DNA of 64,000 bases from Chromatiaceae bacterium (GCA_027078745.1 JALWWO010000002.1:124001-188000), one strand, 5' to 3'; shown: positions 19,699 to 30,904, counted from the first letter of the stretch. Program-made: numbers and translations. The notes: generated by a model not told the origin, from the letters alone.

Positions 19699-21183
19699 TC
19701 AGTTACAGCGATCCAGCAGGAATTGACTGAGCAGTCCCACCGGCCTGCCGGTCGCCCCCTTTTCCTTGCCAGTCTTCCAGGCCACGCCGGCGATGTCGAG
19801 ATGGGCCCAGGGATAGTGCTTGGTGAAGCGGGCGAGGAAGCAAGCGGCGGTGATGGCGCCCCCATATTTTCCCCCGATGTTGGCCATATCGGCGAAAGGA
19901 CTCTCTAACTGGCTCTGGTAAGGTTCCCAGAGGGGCATCCGCCAGACGGGATCTTCAGCCTTTTCTCCCGCCTGGAGCAGGGCTTGGGCCAAGTCTTCAT
20001 CCTGAGTGAACAGACCGGCGAGCTGTTCCCCCAGGGCGACCACACAAGCGCCAGTCAAGGTGGCGATGTCCACCACCAGCTCGGGATCGAAGCGCTCGCA
20101 GTAGGTCAGGGCATCGCACAGGATGAGGCGGCCTTCCGCATCCGTGTTGAGCACTTCGATGGTCTGACCGGATAAGCTGGTCACCACATCCCCGGGTTTG
20201 TTCGCATTGCCATCCGGCAGGTTCTCGCAGCTAGGGATCACGCCCATGAGGTGCAGGGGCAATCGCATGGTCAGCGCCGCGCGCAGGGTGCCCAGCACCG
20301 CAGCTGCCCCGCTCATGTCGTACTTCATTTCGTCCATGCCTTTTTCGGGCTTCAGGGAGATGCCACCTGCGTCGAAGGTCAACCCCTTGCCCACCAGCAC
20401 TACGGGCTTGCCCTTCGCCCCCGGATAATCCAGCACAATGAGCTTCGGCGGCTGCCGGCTGCCCCGCGCTACGGACAGAAGCGCCCCCATGCCCAACTCC
20501 CTCATCTGATCTTCTTCGAGGATCTCCACCCGCAGGTCGGGAAATTCCTTCTGCAAAGCGAGGGCTTGTTCAGCCAGATAGGTGGGGGTGCAGAGATTGC
20601 CCGGCAGATTGGCCAGATCCTTGGTCCAGGCGATGCCCTGGGCGATGGCCTGCTCCTGTCGCAACACGGTTTGGGCGGCCGTCTGTTCCTCTTCTTCAGC
20701 GAGCCAGAGTTGCAGGCGTTTGAGGGGTCGTTTGGGTGCCTTATCGTCTTTTTTAGTCGCTGTGTAGCGGTAGCTCTGCGCTTCGGCAATTTGCACCGCA
20801 TCGCGCAGGCTCGTGGCGAGATCCAAGGATTCCGGAACCAGCGTGGGCAGGGCGAGCAGGGCTTCCGTAGCGCCGCTGGGCTGTAGGACAGAGACGGCCG
20901 CCTCGAGCACTTTGCGATAGGCCGTGCGGTCGTATTCCTTGCGATTGCCACAGGCTACCAGTAACACCCGCTCTGCCCGCAGTCCGGGCACTTCCTGAAG
21001 CAGGAGAGTTTGCCCAGCTTCCGGTGTCAGATCTCCCCGACGCAGTATCTTTGTCAAATAGCCGTTACTCTCCTTGTCGATCGCTGCCGTTAGAGGAGGC
21101 AACTTGCGCTTTCCATAGACGCCCAAGACGAGGCAAGCCGTTTTCTGAGCTGTGAGAACACCGGATTTCAGCTGGAATTCCAT
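19699..21183 (-). CDS. pepA: Leucyl aminopeptidase (cytosol aminopeptidase, M17)
   Basis: Two-metal aminopeptidase that releases N-terminal residues; in E. coli PepA also binds DNA. The 494-residue protein starts MEFQLKSG. Upstream in-frame sequence belongs to RNase P RNA and is not protein. The C-terminal catalytic domain has VGKGLTFDAGGISLKP, the M17 signature NTDAEGRL, MSGAAAVLG and the C-terminal AWKTGKEKGATGRPVGLL. It lies 37 nt after rnpB and 29 nt before holC. Confidence 0.96.
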   Translation of the reverse strand: MEFQLKSGVLTAQKTACLVLGVYGKRKLPPLTAAIDKESNGYLTKILRRGDLTPEAGQTLLLQEVPGLRAERVLLVACGNRKEYDRTAYRKVLEAAVSVLQPSGATEALLALPTLVPESLDLATSLRDAVQIAEAQSYRYTATKKDDKAPKRPLKRLQLWLAEEEEQTAAQTVLRQEQAIAQGIAWTKDLANLPGNLCTPTYLAEQALALQKEFPDLRVEILEEDQMRELGMGALLSVARGSRQPPKLIVLDYPGAKGKPVVLVGKGLTFDAGGISLKPEKGMDEMKYDMSGAAAVLGTLRAALTMRLPLHLMGVIPSCENLPDGNANKPGDVVTSLSGQTIEVLNTDAEGRLILCDALTYCERFDPELVVDIATLTGACVVALGEQLAGLFTQDEDLAQALLQAGEKAEDPVWRMPLWEPYQSQLESPFADMANIGGKYGGAITAACFLARFTKHYPWAHLDIAGVAWKTGKEKGATGRPVGLLSQFLLDRCN

Positions 21184-21220
21184 AATCACTCTCTGGTTCT
21201 TGAGGCATAGAGATAGAGAA

Positions 21221-21600
21221 AGGGAGTCAGCCGATAAGCCGGGTTCTGTCGTGGGCAGCCATTCCTCTGGGATCAGCGTCACCGCTGAACACTAGCGATC
21301 TACCCGGGGCAGCCGCGCGGGCCACGCGGTGCGGCCGAGGGCCGCAATGCCCCCTATTTGATCTTGCTCCAGGCGGGGTTTACCCTGCCACCGATGTTGC
21401 CATCGGCGCGGTGCGCTCTTACCGCACCATTTCACCCTTACCGGACCACGTGCGTGTGGTCCGGCGGTATCTTTTCTGTGGCACTTTCCGTAGGCTCACG
21501 CCTCCCAGGTGTTACCTGGCGCCTTGCCCTGTGGAGCCCGGACTTTCCTCCCCTCGTCCCCGATGGGAGACGAGCAGCGGCTGCCTGGCCGACTCCCAAC
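21221..21600 (-). ncRNA. rnpB: RNase P RNA (bacterial class A)
   Basis: Catalytic RNA that matures tRNA 5' ends. The ~380-nt transcript on the minus strand shows the diagnostic GGGGAGGAAAGTCCGGGCTC, the ACAGAAAAG-type core (CCACAGAAAAGATACCGCC), GGTAAGGGTGAAA, and the 3' ACAGAACCCGGCTTATCG. The ends pair as P1: GGGAGTCGGCC with GGCTGACTCCC (one G-U). A -10-like TATAGT lies at 21604-21609, suitably placed for transcription to start near 21600; no clear -35 is seen. pepA follows on the same strand. Confidence 0.98.
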
Positions 21601-21663
21601 AGGACTATAGCATAGCTTCCGCCCCTTGCTGGAACCGATGGGATCCCTAAAAATCAAATCTCC

Positions 21664-21692
21664 CTTGCATAGGATTCAACTTCTCGGCATCT
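21664..21692 (+). promoter_or_regulatory. Candidate heat-shock (sigma-32-like) promoter of htpX
   Basis: TCTCCCTTGCA followed 15 nt later by CGGCATCT resembles the sigma-32 pattern (CTTGAA, 13-15 nt, CCCATnT), with two mismatches in the -10. It ends 40 nt before the htpX ATG. htpX is a heat/envelope stress gene in E. coli, which makes this plausible. The match is moderate. Confidence 0.35.
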
Positions 21693-21731
21693 TGAACCGT
21701 AATCCATAGATACAGAGAGTTTTCCCGCATC

Positions 21732-22616
21732 ATGAAACGCATCCTGCTCTTTGTGGCCACCAACCTGGCCGTTCTGTTCGTCATTTCCCTCGTCTTCAAA
21801 CTCCTAGGTCTCGAGGGATTGCTCCAGGCCAATGGGATAGATCTCAACCTCAAGGCAGTCCTGATCTATGCCGCCCTCATCGGTTTTTCCGGCTCCCTGA
21901 TCTCCCTGTTCCTCTCTAAGAGCATGGCGAAGAGCTCTATGGGGGTGGAGCTCATCGAGCAGCCCACCACACCCTTCGAGCATTGGTTGCTCCAGACTGT
22001 GGCCCGTCAATCCGAGGCGGTGGGCATCGCCATGCCAGAAGTAGGCATCTTCGATTCCCCAGATCCCAACGCCTTCGCCACCGGCTGGAACCGAAATGAT
22101 GCCCTGGTGGCAGTGAGCACCGGTCTGTTGGAGCACATGACTCGGGACGAAGTGGAAGCGGTGATCGGCCATGAGATCAGCCATGTGGCCAACGGAGACA
22201 TGGTAACCCTGACCCTGCTGCAAGGGGTGGTCAACACCTTTGTGATCTTTTTGTCCACCATCATCGGGAACTTGGTGGATCGCCTGATCTTCAAGACGGA
22301 AGAAGGGCATGGCCCCGCCTACTACATTGTCTCCATGCTGTCCCAAGCCCTGCTCTCCGTTCTGGCCACCATGATCGTCATGGCCTTCTCCCGCTATCGG
22401 GAATTTCGGGCGGATGCGGGGGGCGCCCAGCTGACGAGCCGCCGGCAGATGGTGGATGCCCTGAGAGCCTTGCAGCGCATCCACGAACCCCAGGATCTGC
22501 CCGCCGGTGAATTCGCCGCCTTCGGGATCAGCGGCAGCATCGGGGAAGGCATTCAACGGCTATTCATGAGCCATCCTCCCTTGGAAGAGCGCATCGCTGC
22601 CCTGGAAGGTTATTGA
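21732..22616 (+). CDS. htpX: Membrane zinc metalloprotease HtpX
   Basis: Inner-membrane M48 protease for quality control of membrane proteins, working with FtsH. The 294-residue product, the normal size, has two N-terminal membrane helices (ILLFVATNLAVLFVISLVF, then VLIYAALIGFSGSLISLFL), the catalytic motif HEISHVANGD near residue 140, and two more helices near 155 and 195. It stands divergent from rnpB and 9 nt before a small hypothetical gene. Confidence 0.97.
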   Translation: MKRILLFVATNLAVLFVISLVFKLLGLEGLLQANGIDLNLKAVLIYAALIGFSGSLISLFLSKSMAKSSMGVELIEQPTTPFEHWLLQTVARQSEAVGIAMPEVGIFDSPDPNAFATGWNRNDALVAVSTGLLEHMTRDEVEAVIGHEISHVANGDMVTLTLLQGVVNTFVIFLSTIIGNLVDRLIFKTEEGHGPAYYIVSMLSQALLSVLATMIVMAFSRYREFRADAGGAQLTSRRQMVDALRALQRIHEPQDLPAGEFAAFGISGSIGEGIQRLFMSHPPLEERIAALEGY

Positions 22617-22625
22617 TCTAGGACG

Positions 22626-23060
22626 ATGTCCCAGCTCATCCGCATCCTCTACGAGGTAAGCCGTTTGCGCGATCATTATGCAGGGGTGCATCGGAATCTT
22701 TGCGGGCTCTCACCCCAACGGTTGTTCGCCGTCCTGCATAAACCTGCACAACAGCAGGCGCAGTTGGAGAACCTGCGGGAAATTCGGCAGCAGTTGCACC
22801 GAACACAAGGGGAGCTTGGCGGGATGAGCGGGGAAGAAATCGCGCGGGTTCGGCGGGGTCGAGAAATTTATCCCGCCCTCGCCGATTACGTCTCTGCCCT
22901 GCTGGAATCTGTCGATCGGCTGGAAATTCTCTGCCGCTTGGAGCAGAGCACCAGGGAGGGGGCGGCACCCCGAGATCAAGCGAAGATCGCCTACGACGAT
23001 GCGGTTCAGCACCATCGTCGCCTGGGCCGCCGACTCAACCAATTGATTCGCACCCTGTGA
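22626..23060 (+). CDS. Hypothetical helical protein downstream of htpX
   Basis: 144 residues, highly charged and helix-rich (QQQAQLENLREIRQQLHRTQ, LLESVDRLEILCRLEQST), with no signal peptide, membrane segment or recognised motif; a coiled coil is likely. An AGGA-containing ribosome site in CTAGGACG precedes the ATG. Its position 9 nt after htpX implies co-expression. No family is proposed. Confidence 0.5.
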   Translation: MSQLIRILYEVSRLRDHYAGVHRNLCGLSPQRLFAVLHKPAQQQAQLENLREIRQQLHRTQGELGGMSGEEIARVRRGREIYPALADYVSALLESVDRLEILCRLEQSTREGAAPRDQAKIAYDDAVQHHRRLGRRLNQLIRTL

Positions 23061-23141
23061 GTTGCCCTGGTTGAGAAAATCAAACTTGCGGGCGGCGTGC
23101 TCGGTATTCTAATTATCCTTTGACACAAGATCAGCCAATCC

Positions 23142-24251
23142 ATGTCTGTCCACAATCCCTTCCTGACACTCGCCGCTCCGGGGATCGGCGGCCTGCAACC
23201 TTACCAACCTGGCAAACCCTTGGCGGAGCTGGAACGGGAACTGGGCATCCGCGATGCCATCAAGCTTGCTTCCAATGAAAACCCCCTGGGCCCTGGCCCT
23301 CTCGCTCGCCGCGCTGCCGCCGCGGCCCTGGAAGAGCTGGGCCGCTATCCGGACGGCAGCGGCTTCGCCCTGCGCCAAGCCTTGGCGAAACGTCATGGCG
23401 TGCCGGAAGCTGCCATCACCCTGGGCAATGGGTCCAACGATGTGTTGGATCTCATAGCCAGAACCTTTCTGAGTCCTGGGCAGGAATCCCTGTTTTCGGA
23501 ACATGCCTTTGCCGTCTATCCCCTCTGCACCCAGGCAGTGGGCGCGGTTGCTCGCATCGCACCGGCCCGGCACTATGGCCATGATCTGGAGGCGATGCGG
23601 GCCTTGGTCAGCGCGCGCACGCGCGTGGTCTGGATCGCCAATCCCAACAATCCCACGGGCACTTGGTTAGCTGCGGAACCCCTGCATCGCTTTCTCAAGG
23701 GACTGCCCGATCATTGCATTGCAGTGGTGGATGAAGCCTATGCGGAATATGTGCAAGAAGCGGATTATCCCGATGCCACCGCCTGGTTGAACGAGCTGCC
23801 CAATCTGATCGTAACTCGAACCTTCTCCAAGGTGCACGGACTCGCCGCCCTGCGCGTGGGCTATGGGATCAGCGATCCCCAGTTGGCGGAGTTGCTCAAT
23901 CGGGTGCGCCAGCCCTTCAACGTCAATGCGGTCGCCCAGGTGGCAGCCCGAGCGGCCTTGGAAGATGCGGACCATGTGGCCGCTTCCGTCCGGTTGAACC
24001 GAGCGGGCATGGCCCAATTGACCGAAGGTTGCCGCCGGCTGGGGCTGGGCTACCTTCCATCCGTGGGCAATTTCCTGACCATCGATTTGGGACAGCCCGC
24101 GGCTCCTATCGAACAAGCCCTGTTGCACAAGGGTTGCATCGTGCGCTCGGTGGCGAACTACGGTTTGCCCCAGCATCTGCGGGTTACCATAGGCACAGAA
24201 TCGGAGAACGCACGCTTTCTGACCGCCTTAGCATCCGTGTTGCAGCCATGA
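23142..24251 (+). CDS. hisC: Histidinol-phosphate aminotransferase
   Basis: PLP enzyme of histidine synthesis (imidazole acetol-phosphate to histidinol-phosphate); homologues also transaminate aromatic amino-acid precursors. The 369-residue fold-type I protein has IKLASNENPLGP near residue 40, WIANPNNPTGTW near 170, VVDEAYAEY near 205, and the PLP lysine in RTFSKVHGLAALRVGYG near 230. The ATGA overlap with the prephenate dehydrogenase gene suggests that tyrosine or phenylalanine transamination may be part of its job. Confidence 0.92.
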   Translation: MSVHNPFLTLAAPGIGGLQPYQPGKPLAELERELGIRDAIKLASNENPLGPGPLARRAAAAALEELGRYPDGSGFALRQALAKRHGVPEAAITLGNGSNDVLDLIARTFLSPGQESLFSEHAFAVYPLCTQAVGAVARIAPARHYGHDLEAMRALVSARTRVVWIANPNNPTGTWLAAEPLHRFLKGLPDHCIAVVDEAYAEYVQEADYPDATAWLNELPNLIVTRTFSKVHGLAALRVGYGISDPQLAELLNRVRQPFNVNAVAQVAARAALEDADHVAASVRLNRAGMAQLTEGCRRLGLGYLPSVGNFLTIDLGQPAAPIEQALLHKGCIVRSVANYGLPQHLRVTIGTESENARFLTALASVLQP

Positions 24252-25120
24252 TCCAACGACTCGCCATCATCGGGGTGGGACTGATCGGGGGTTCCTTTGC
24301 CCAAGCCCTCCGGCAGGCGGGACAGGTGGGGGAGATCGTAGGTTGCGGGCGGTCTCGGGCCAATCTGGAACGGGCGGTTGCCCTGGGGGTCATCGACCGC
24401 TTCCATCAGGAACCCGCCGAAGCGGTAGCAGGGGCAGACCTGATCTTTTTATCGGTGCCCCTGGGCGCCATGCGGGCGATCTTTCAGGGCATTCGCGGGG
24501 CGATTTCGGAACATGCTGTGCTCACCGACGGGGGCAGCGTCAAGGGCAGCGTGGTCGCCGATGCTCGCGCGGTCTTCGGGGCGGTGCCCCCTCGCTTTGT
24601 GCCCGGGCACCCCATCGCAGGCACGGAGCACAGCGGTGTGGAAGCGGCCTTTGCCACCCTGTATCAGCATCGTCGGGTGATCCTCACCCCCTTGCCGGAA
24701 ACCGATCCCCAAGCCCTGGAGCAAGTGAAAGCCCTGTGGGAGGCCTGCGGTGCCCAAGTGAGCCTGATGAGCGTGGAACATCACGATGAGATCTTGGCCG
24801 CCACCAGCCATCTACCCCATATGTTGGCCTTCGGGTTGGTGGATGCGTTGGCGCGGATGCGAGAAAACGACGAGATCTTCCGCTATGCGGCGGGCGGGTT
24901 TCGGGATTTCACCCGCATCGCTTCGAGCAATCCCATCCTATGGCGGGATATCTGCATGGCTAACCGGCAGGCCCTGAGCACCCTGTTGGAAAGCTTCAGC
25001 CTGGAGATGAGCGCGCTTGCCCAACACATCCGAAACGGGGATGCGGAACATTTGTTGGAAATCTTCTCCCGCGCCAAGGCGGCTCGGGATCGCTATGTGG
25101 ATGCCGCTTCGAGTGATTGA
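24248..25120 (+). CDS. tyrA: Prephenate dehydrogenase
   Basis: Oxidative decarboxylation of prephenate to 4-hydroxyphenylpyruvate (or arogenate to tyrosine). 290 residues starting at the ATG that overlaps the hisC stop. An N-terminal Rossmann motif, LAIIGVGLIGGSFAQAL, is followed by GHPIAGTEHSGVEAA near 125, HHDEILAATSHLPHMLAFGLV near 180 and GFRDFTRIASSNP near 215. No fused chorismate mutase domain is present. Monofunctional TyrA linked to hisC is a known arrangement in many Proteobacteria. Confidence 0.94.
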   Translation: MIQRLAIIGVGLIGGSFAQALRQAGQVGEIVGCGRSRANLERAVALGVIDRFHQEPAEAVAGADLIFLSVPLGAMRAIFQGIRGAISEHAVLTDGGSVKGSVVADARAVFGAVPPRFVPGHPIAGTEHSGVEAAFATLYQHRRVILTPLPETDPQALEQVKALWEACGAQVSLMSVEHHDEILAATSHLPHMLAFGLVDALARMRENDEIFRYAAGGFRDFTRIASSNPILWRDICMANRQALSTLLESFSLEMSALAQHIRNGDAEHLLEIFSRAKAARDRYVDAASSD

Positions 25121-25161
25121 AGCGCTGAGCATATAATGCGGAAATTTTTAAGGAACGCGCT

Positions 25162-25532
25162 GTGTTGCAGGTATTAGCCATCGCTGGAGGCGGGGCCTTC
25201 GGTGCCCTGGGGCGGTTCTATCTCTCCGCCAGCATATACCGGCTGTTGGGGCGAGAATTCCCTTGGGGCACCCTGGCAGTCAATACCCTGGGTTCCTTTC
25301 TCATGGGTTTGTTGTTCGTGCTCTTCATCGAACGCCTATTTTCCGGGCCGGAGCTGCGCGCCGGCGTGCTCATCGGTTTTTTGGGGGCCTTCACCACCTT
25401 TTCCACCTTTTCCTTGGAAACCCTGAATCTCATCGAGCAAGGGTTGCTCGGGCGGGCGTTCCTGAACCTGGGGATGAGCGTGCTCCTCTGTTTGTTCGCC
25501 TGCTGGTTGGGTATTGCCTTGGGGAGAAGCCT

Positions 25533-25536
<4 letters not shown>
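25162..25536 (+). CDS. crcB: Fluoride ion channel CrcB/Fluc
   Basis: Dual-topology fluoride exporter of the inner membrane. 124 residues with four hydrophobic helices, GGAFGALGRFYLS, the conserved GTLAVNTLGSFLMGLL and the FLGAFTTFSTFSLET helix with the phenylalanine/threonine track. The start is GTG behind AAGGA. A TATAAT box lies at 25131-25136 in the short gap after tyrA. The 41-nt gap is too small for a fluoride riboswitch. It overlaps the DUF190 gene by 4 bp (ATGA). Confidence 0.95.
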
Positions 25537-27729
<2,193 letters not shown>

Positions 27730-27775
27730 GGTACAACTCTGAATTCGTGATCCGATCCCCCTGGCAGGGAAGAAT

Positions 27776-28228
27776 ATGAGCATTGTTTGGCAGGATCATT
27801 GGGATCTCGGCATCGAGATCATGGATGCGGAGCATCGGGCGCTCATCGCGGCCCTTAACAGACTGATTGAAGATTTTGCGCAAGCCCCCCTTTCTTCGGA
27901 AGATCCCCAGACCAGTTTGCGCGCTCAGGCGCTGATGGAGGCGCTGGAAGCCTTTGGTATCCAAGCCCGCGCCCATTTCGATCATGAGGAACGTTTCATG
28001 CGTGCTATCGATTATCCCCATCTCGGTGCCCATGCCAGCGAACATGCCTTGCTCCATGCGGAGTTCATCGAGATGTTGCGGGCCTGGAAGCAACAGCGGA
28101 TCACGCGGCTCGATGCGGAAACCCTCATCGCACTGCGGCGGTGGTTAGTGGGTCATCTGTTGGATGCAGATCGGGAATATGCGCAGTATTATTACACTCA
28201 TTGCCTCTCCGCATCCCGACCCCGATGA
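27776..28228 (+). CDS. Bacteriohemerythrin
   Basis: Di-iron oxygen-binding four-helix bundle of 150 residues. Iron ligands are visible: H20 in MDAEHRAL, HFDHEERFM in the middle (H and E ligands), HASEHALLHAEF and the C-terminal HLLDADREY. No signal peptide or receptor domain is fused, so it is a soluble cytoplasmic form, a possible oxygen store, sensor or scavenger. It is flanked by unrelated genes and is probably a single-gene unit. Confidence 0.93.
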   Translation: MSIVWQDHWDLGIEIMDAEHRALIAALNRLIEDFAQAPLSSEDPQTSLRAQALMEALEAFGIQARAHFDHEERFMRAIDYPHLGAHASEHALLHAEFIEMLRAWKQQRITRLDAETLIALRRWLVGHLLDADREYAQYYYTHCLSASRPR

Positions 28229-28245
28229 TCGCAGCCTGGTTCACT

Positions 28246-28722
28246 TCATCGGAAATAAGTACCATATCCTTGAGCGTTTGCCCGACTGTTAGGCAAATAC
28301 AGGAGCGGATTGGACACATCACTAGCGATTTTCTCGTTAAAGAACAACATATCGTGGATTCTACGAAATCCTGCGGGATCATTGAGATACAATCTTCCAT
28401 TAGGTTCCACACCAGTGATCACTACTACATGGGGCAGACCATACCAATAACCCGCTGCCCACAATGGACCATGTTTCCGGAGGAGTTCTGCAAGCGCAGC
28501 CCAACTATAGGTTTGATTGATGATCGGAATTGTTTCCAAACCTAGGGTAAAAGCAAGTTGAATAAACTGACTTGGTTTGAGACCTCGGTTTGCTTTAAAT
28601 ACCTTATTCAGAGGATTGATACATTGCTTATACTTGAATGCCCAAAGCATTCTTGCGCTGGCATGCCAACAAGACATGCTGTTTTCTTGCTTGATCAATG
28701 GAACGTTGACATAGACAGTCAT
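28246..28722 (-). CDS. Papain-like cysteine protease (AvrRpt2/C70-like)
   Basis: 158 residues. The N terminus is QENSMSCWHASARML with Q12 (oxyanion) and C18 (nucleophile). A catalytic histidine follows at H98 (GLPHVVVITG) and an Asn-Asp at 114-115 (LYLNDPAGF), in the order and spacing of small C70-like papain-fold proteases. No signal peptide or immunity gene is seen. The gene is clearly more A+T-rich than its neighbours and sits between hemerythrin and a nuclease gene in a patch of single genes, suggesting horizontal gain. Secreted toxin and housekeeping roles are both open. Confidence in the fold is good, in the role low. Confidence 0.72.
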   Translation of the reverse strand: MTVYVNVPLIKQENSMSCWHASARMLWAFKYKQCINPLNKVFKANRGLKPSQFIQLAFTLGLETIPIINQTYSWAALAELLRKHGPLWAAGYWYGLPHVVVITGVEPNGRLYLNDPAGFRRIHDMLFFNEKIASDVSNPLLYLPNSRANAQGYGTYFR

Positions 28723-28761
28723 CTCTTTTCTCCAAGCTTATCCAATCGGTAATCCTCTCCC

Positions 28762-29325
28762 ATGGCTCCTCAATCCTTCCCTCAGTTGCTCCGACTTCTG
28801 CTCCGTTCCAGCGCATTGCGGGAACGGCCCTTTGTCTTCGTCCTCGTCGCTGCTCTGGTGCTCATGTTCAACCTGCCCTGGCGGGACTGGCTCCGACCCT
28901 GGCTGGTCCCCAGCGCAGATTGCACCCTGGAGCGCGTTTTGGACGGGGACACGGTGAAAGCAATCTGCGATGGTGAGCCCATCCGCATTCGCTTCTATTG
29001 CATCGATGCGCCGGAGATGTCCCAGCGGCCTTGGGGCCCGGAGAGCCGCCGCTATCTGCAGGAAATCCTGCCCACCTATTTCCGCCTCTCCGTCATCGAA
29101 AAAGACCGCTATGGCAGAACGGTGGGAGAACTCTTCGATCCAGCGGAATCGGAAAGCATCAACCTGCGCATGGTCCAGCAGGGAAAAGCCGCCGTCTACC
29201 CTCGCTATTGTAAGGAGAAAAGCTTCTTTCAGGCGGAAGAGCAAGCCAGGGAAGCCGAGCGGGGGATCTGGCAGATGGCAGGCTTGCATCAAAAGCCCTG
29301 GGCATATCGCCGCCAGAAGCGCTGA
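28762..29325 (+). CDS. Thermonuclease (SNase)-family protein with N-terminal membrane helix
   Basis: 187 residues. An N-terminal hydrophobic helix at about 24-36 (PFVFVLVAALVLMFNL) probably anchors it. The SNase domain follows: VLDGDTVKAIC (calcium/active-site Asp), RIRFYCIDAPEMSQ with the arginine/aspartate pair, KDRYGRTVGELF, and SINLRMVQQGKAAVYPRY. It is likely an envelope-anchored nuclease facing the periplasm, possibly for DNA use. It is divergent from the C70 gene by 39 bp. Confidence 0.86.
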   Translation: MAPQSFPQLLRLLLRSSALRERPFVFVLVAALVLMFNLPWRDWLRPWLVPSADCTLERVLDGDTVKAICDGEPIRIRFYCIDAPEMSQRPWGPESRRYLQEILPTYFRLSVIEKDRYGRTVGELFDPAESESINLRMVQQGKAAVYPRYCKEKSFFQAEEQAREAERGIWQMAGLHQKPWAYRRQKR

Positions 29326-29373
29326 AATTGCTTGTGTATTTTCTCAGGAATCCTTCCTTTCTATCGGATACAG

Positions 29374-29403
29374 TTGCATTTTTTCCTGAACCAGGACTAT
29401 ATT
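29374..29403 (+). promoter_or_regulatory. Candidate sigma-70 promoter of the mltD-like gene
   Basis: TTGCAT and TATATT are separated by 18 nt, 43 nt before the ATG. An 8-bp inverted repeat (TCCCGATC at 29404-29411, GATCGGGA at 29430-29437) overlaps the expected start of transcription and the ribosome site, so it may be an operator or a partial leader hairpin. Confidence 0.45.
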
Positions 29404-29446
29404 TCCCGATCGATACAGGTCTTGAATGTGATCGGGAGATAGGCAC

Positions 29447-30904
29447 ATGTCCAGTTCCCCCTGTCCCTGCTTTTTCCTGATTCCCCTCGCCTTGTTCTTG
29501 CTCAACAGCTGCGCGAGCACCCGCCCTGCTTATGACGCTACCGCAGCATTCCCGATTCCCTCGGAGATTCGGGATAACGTGGATTTCTGGCGCAAGGTGT
29601 ATGGGGAATGGGGCCGCGATCAGGTGGCCTTTCACGATGATGCATACCTGGGGGTCATCTATGAAGTGCTGAAGCTGCCGGACCAGGCCTATACGCCGGA
29701 ACAACGCCGCCTCGTGCAGGCCAAAGCGGCGGATTACCGCCGCCGCCTCCGCGCCTTGGAACATAAGGTCGCCGCCGGAATAAGCCTGAATGCGGAGGAA
29801 CAACGGCTCTATGATCAGCTCGTGGCGAAGGGCGGGAAGCAAGCCGTATTCGGTGCGGCGGATCGACTGCGGATCCAACGGGGCGTGCGGGAAAAATTCC
29901 GCCGCGGTCTAGAGATCAGCGGCCGCTACGATTCGATCTTCCGAGAAATCTTCCGCGCGCGAGGCTTGCCGGAGGATCTCGCCTATCTGCCCCATGTGGA
30001 ATCTTCCTTTCAAGCGCATGCCCGTTCCAGCGTGGGCGCGGCTGGTATCTGGCAGTTCATGCCGGGCACGGGTCGAATTTACGATCTGCGGATCGATAGC
30101 GCTTTGGACGAACGATGGGATCCCATCCTCGCCGCCGAAGGCGCAGCCCGTTATCTGGATGCCGCTTATCGCAAGCTGGGCAGTTGGCCCCTGGCGATCA
30201 CTTCCTACAACCACGGACAGGGGGGGATGGCTCGGGCAAAGCGCCTGCACGGCCAGGACATCGGCCAGATCGTAAAACACTACCGAGGGCCCTATTTCGG
30301 CTTTGACTCTCGGAATTTCTACGCACAATTCCTCGCCGCCCGAGAGGTAGCCAGCCATGCTGACCGCTATTTTCCCGAGGGCATCGTCTATGAACCACCT
30401 CTGCAATACGATCGTATCGTCCTGCACCACAGCTTGCCCGCCACTCGGTTAGCGCGACACTACCGGGTTTCCCTGGATCGCTTGCAGCAGCTCAATCCCG
30501 CTTGGCGGCCTGCCATCGCGCGGGGCAACGCTTGGCTCCCCGCCGGCGCCACCGTATGGCTGCCCTCGGGTACCACCCAACGAATCAGCGTCCAACCCGA
30601 GCCCCTGCCTGCCCGCATCGCGGTTCAGGCGAAACCCAAGCCCGTGCAGCTCGCTCGGGCAGGGCAGTCTGCCCGAAAGTCCAGGCCGAAGCAGTCCGCA
30701 GCTCGGGTCGCTCGGGCAAAGCCCAAACCGGTTAACCAAACCCGCGCAAAAAAACCCAAGACCCATGTAGTCAAGCCTCATGAGACCCTCTATCGGGTCG
30801 CCCTGCAATACGATATCAGCGTGGAAAAGCTGCGGAAGCTCAACCGGATGAAGCCGAATGACAACAAGATTCGGGTAGGCCAGCGGCTGCGGGTGAGCGG
30901 CTGA
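29447..30904 (+). CDS. Membrane-bound lytic murein transglycosylase (MltD-like) with LysM domain
   Basis: Cleaves peptidoglycan glycan strands. 485 residues with a lipoprotein signal (FLLNSC, cysteine near 22). The SLT domain (about 165-330) has LAYLPHVESSFQAHARSS with the catalytic glutamate, GAAGIWQFMPGT, and SYNHGQGGMARAK. A basic proline/lysine linker follows (about 390-435), then a LysM domain at the C terminus (HVVKPHETLYRVALQY). The domain order fits MltD. It starts a plus-strand run into the DegT aminotransferase 4 nt later. Confidence 0.92.
   Translation: MSSSPCPCFFLIPLALFLLNSCASTRPAYDATAAFPIPSEIRDNVDFWRKVYGEWGRDQVAFHDDAYLGVIYEVLKLPDQAYTPEQRRLVQAKAADYRRRLRALEHKVAAGISLNAEEQRLYDQLVAKGGKQAVFGAADRLRIQRGVREKFRRGLEISGRYDSIFREIFRARGLPEDLAYLPHVESSFQAHARSSVGAAGIWQFMPGTGRIYDLRIDSALDERWDPILAAEGAARYLDAAYRKLGSWPLAITSYNHGQGGMARAKRLHGQDIGQIVKHYRGPYFGFDSRNFYAQFLAAREVASHADRYFPEGIVYEPPLQYDRIVLHHSLPATRLARHYRVSLDRLQQLNPAWRPAIARGNAWLPAGATVWLPSGTTQRISVQPEPLPARIAVQAKPKPVQLARAGQSARKSRPKQSAARVARAKPKPVNQTRAKKPKTHVVKPHETLYRVALQYDISVEKLRKLNRMKPNDNKIRVGQRLRVSG

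Noticed and set aside
21184-21282. N-terminal extension of pepA
   Set aside because: The extra codons lie in the RNase P RNA gene and are not found in M17 peptidases; MEFQLKSG is the usual start.
25121-25161. Fluoride riboswitch before crcB
   Set aside because: The 41-nt gap is too short and has no crcB-motif sequence.
29404-29437. 8-bp inverted repeat as an mltD leader hairpin
   Set aside because: The predicted transcription start falls within its left arm, so the RNA hairpin would be incomplete. It is kept only as a possible operator in the promoter entry.
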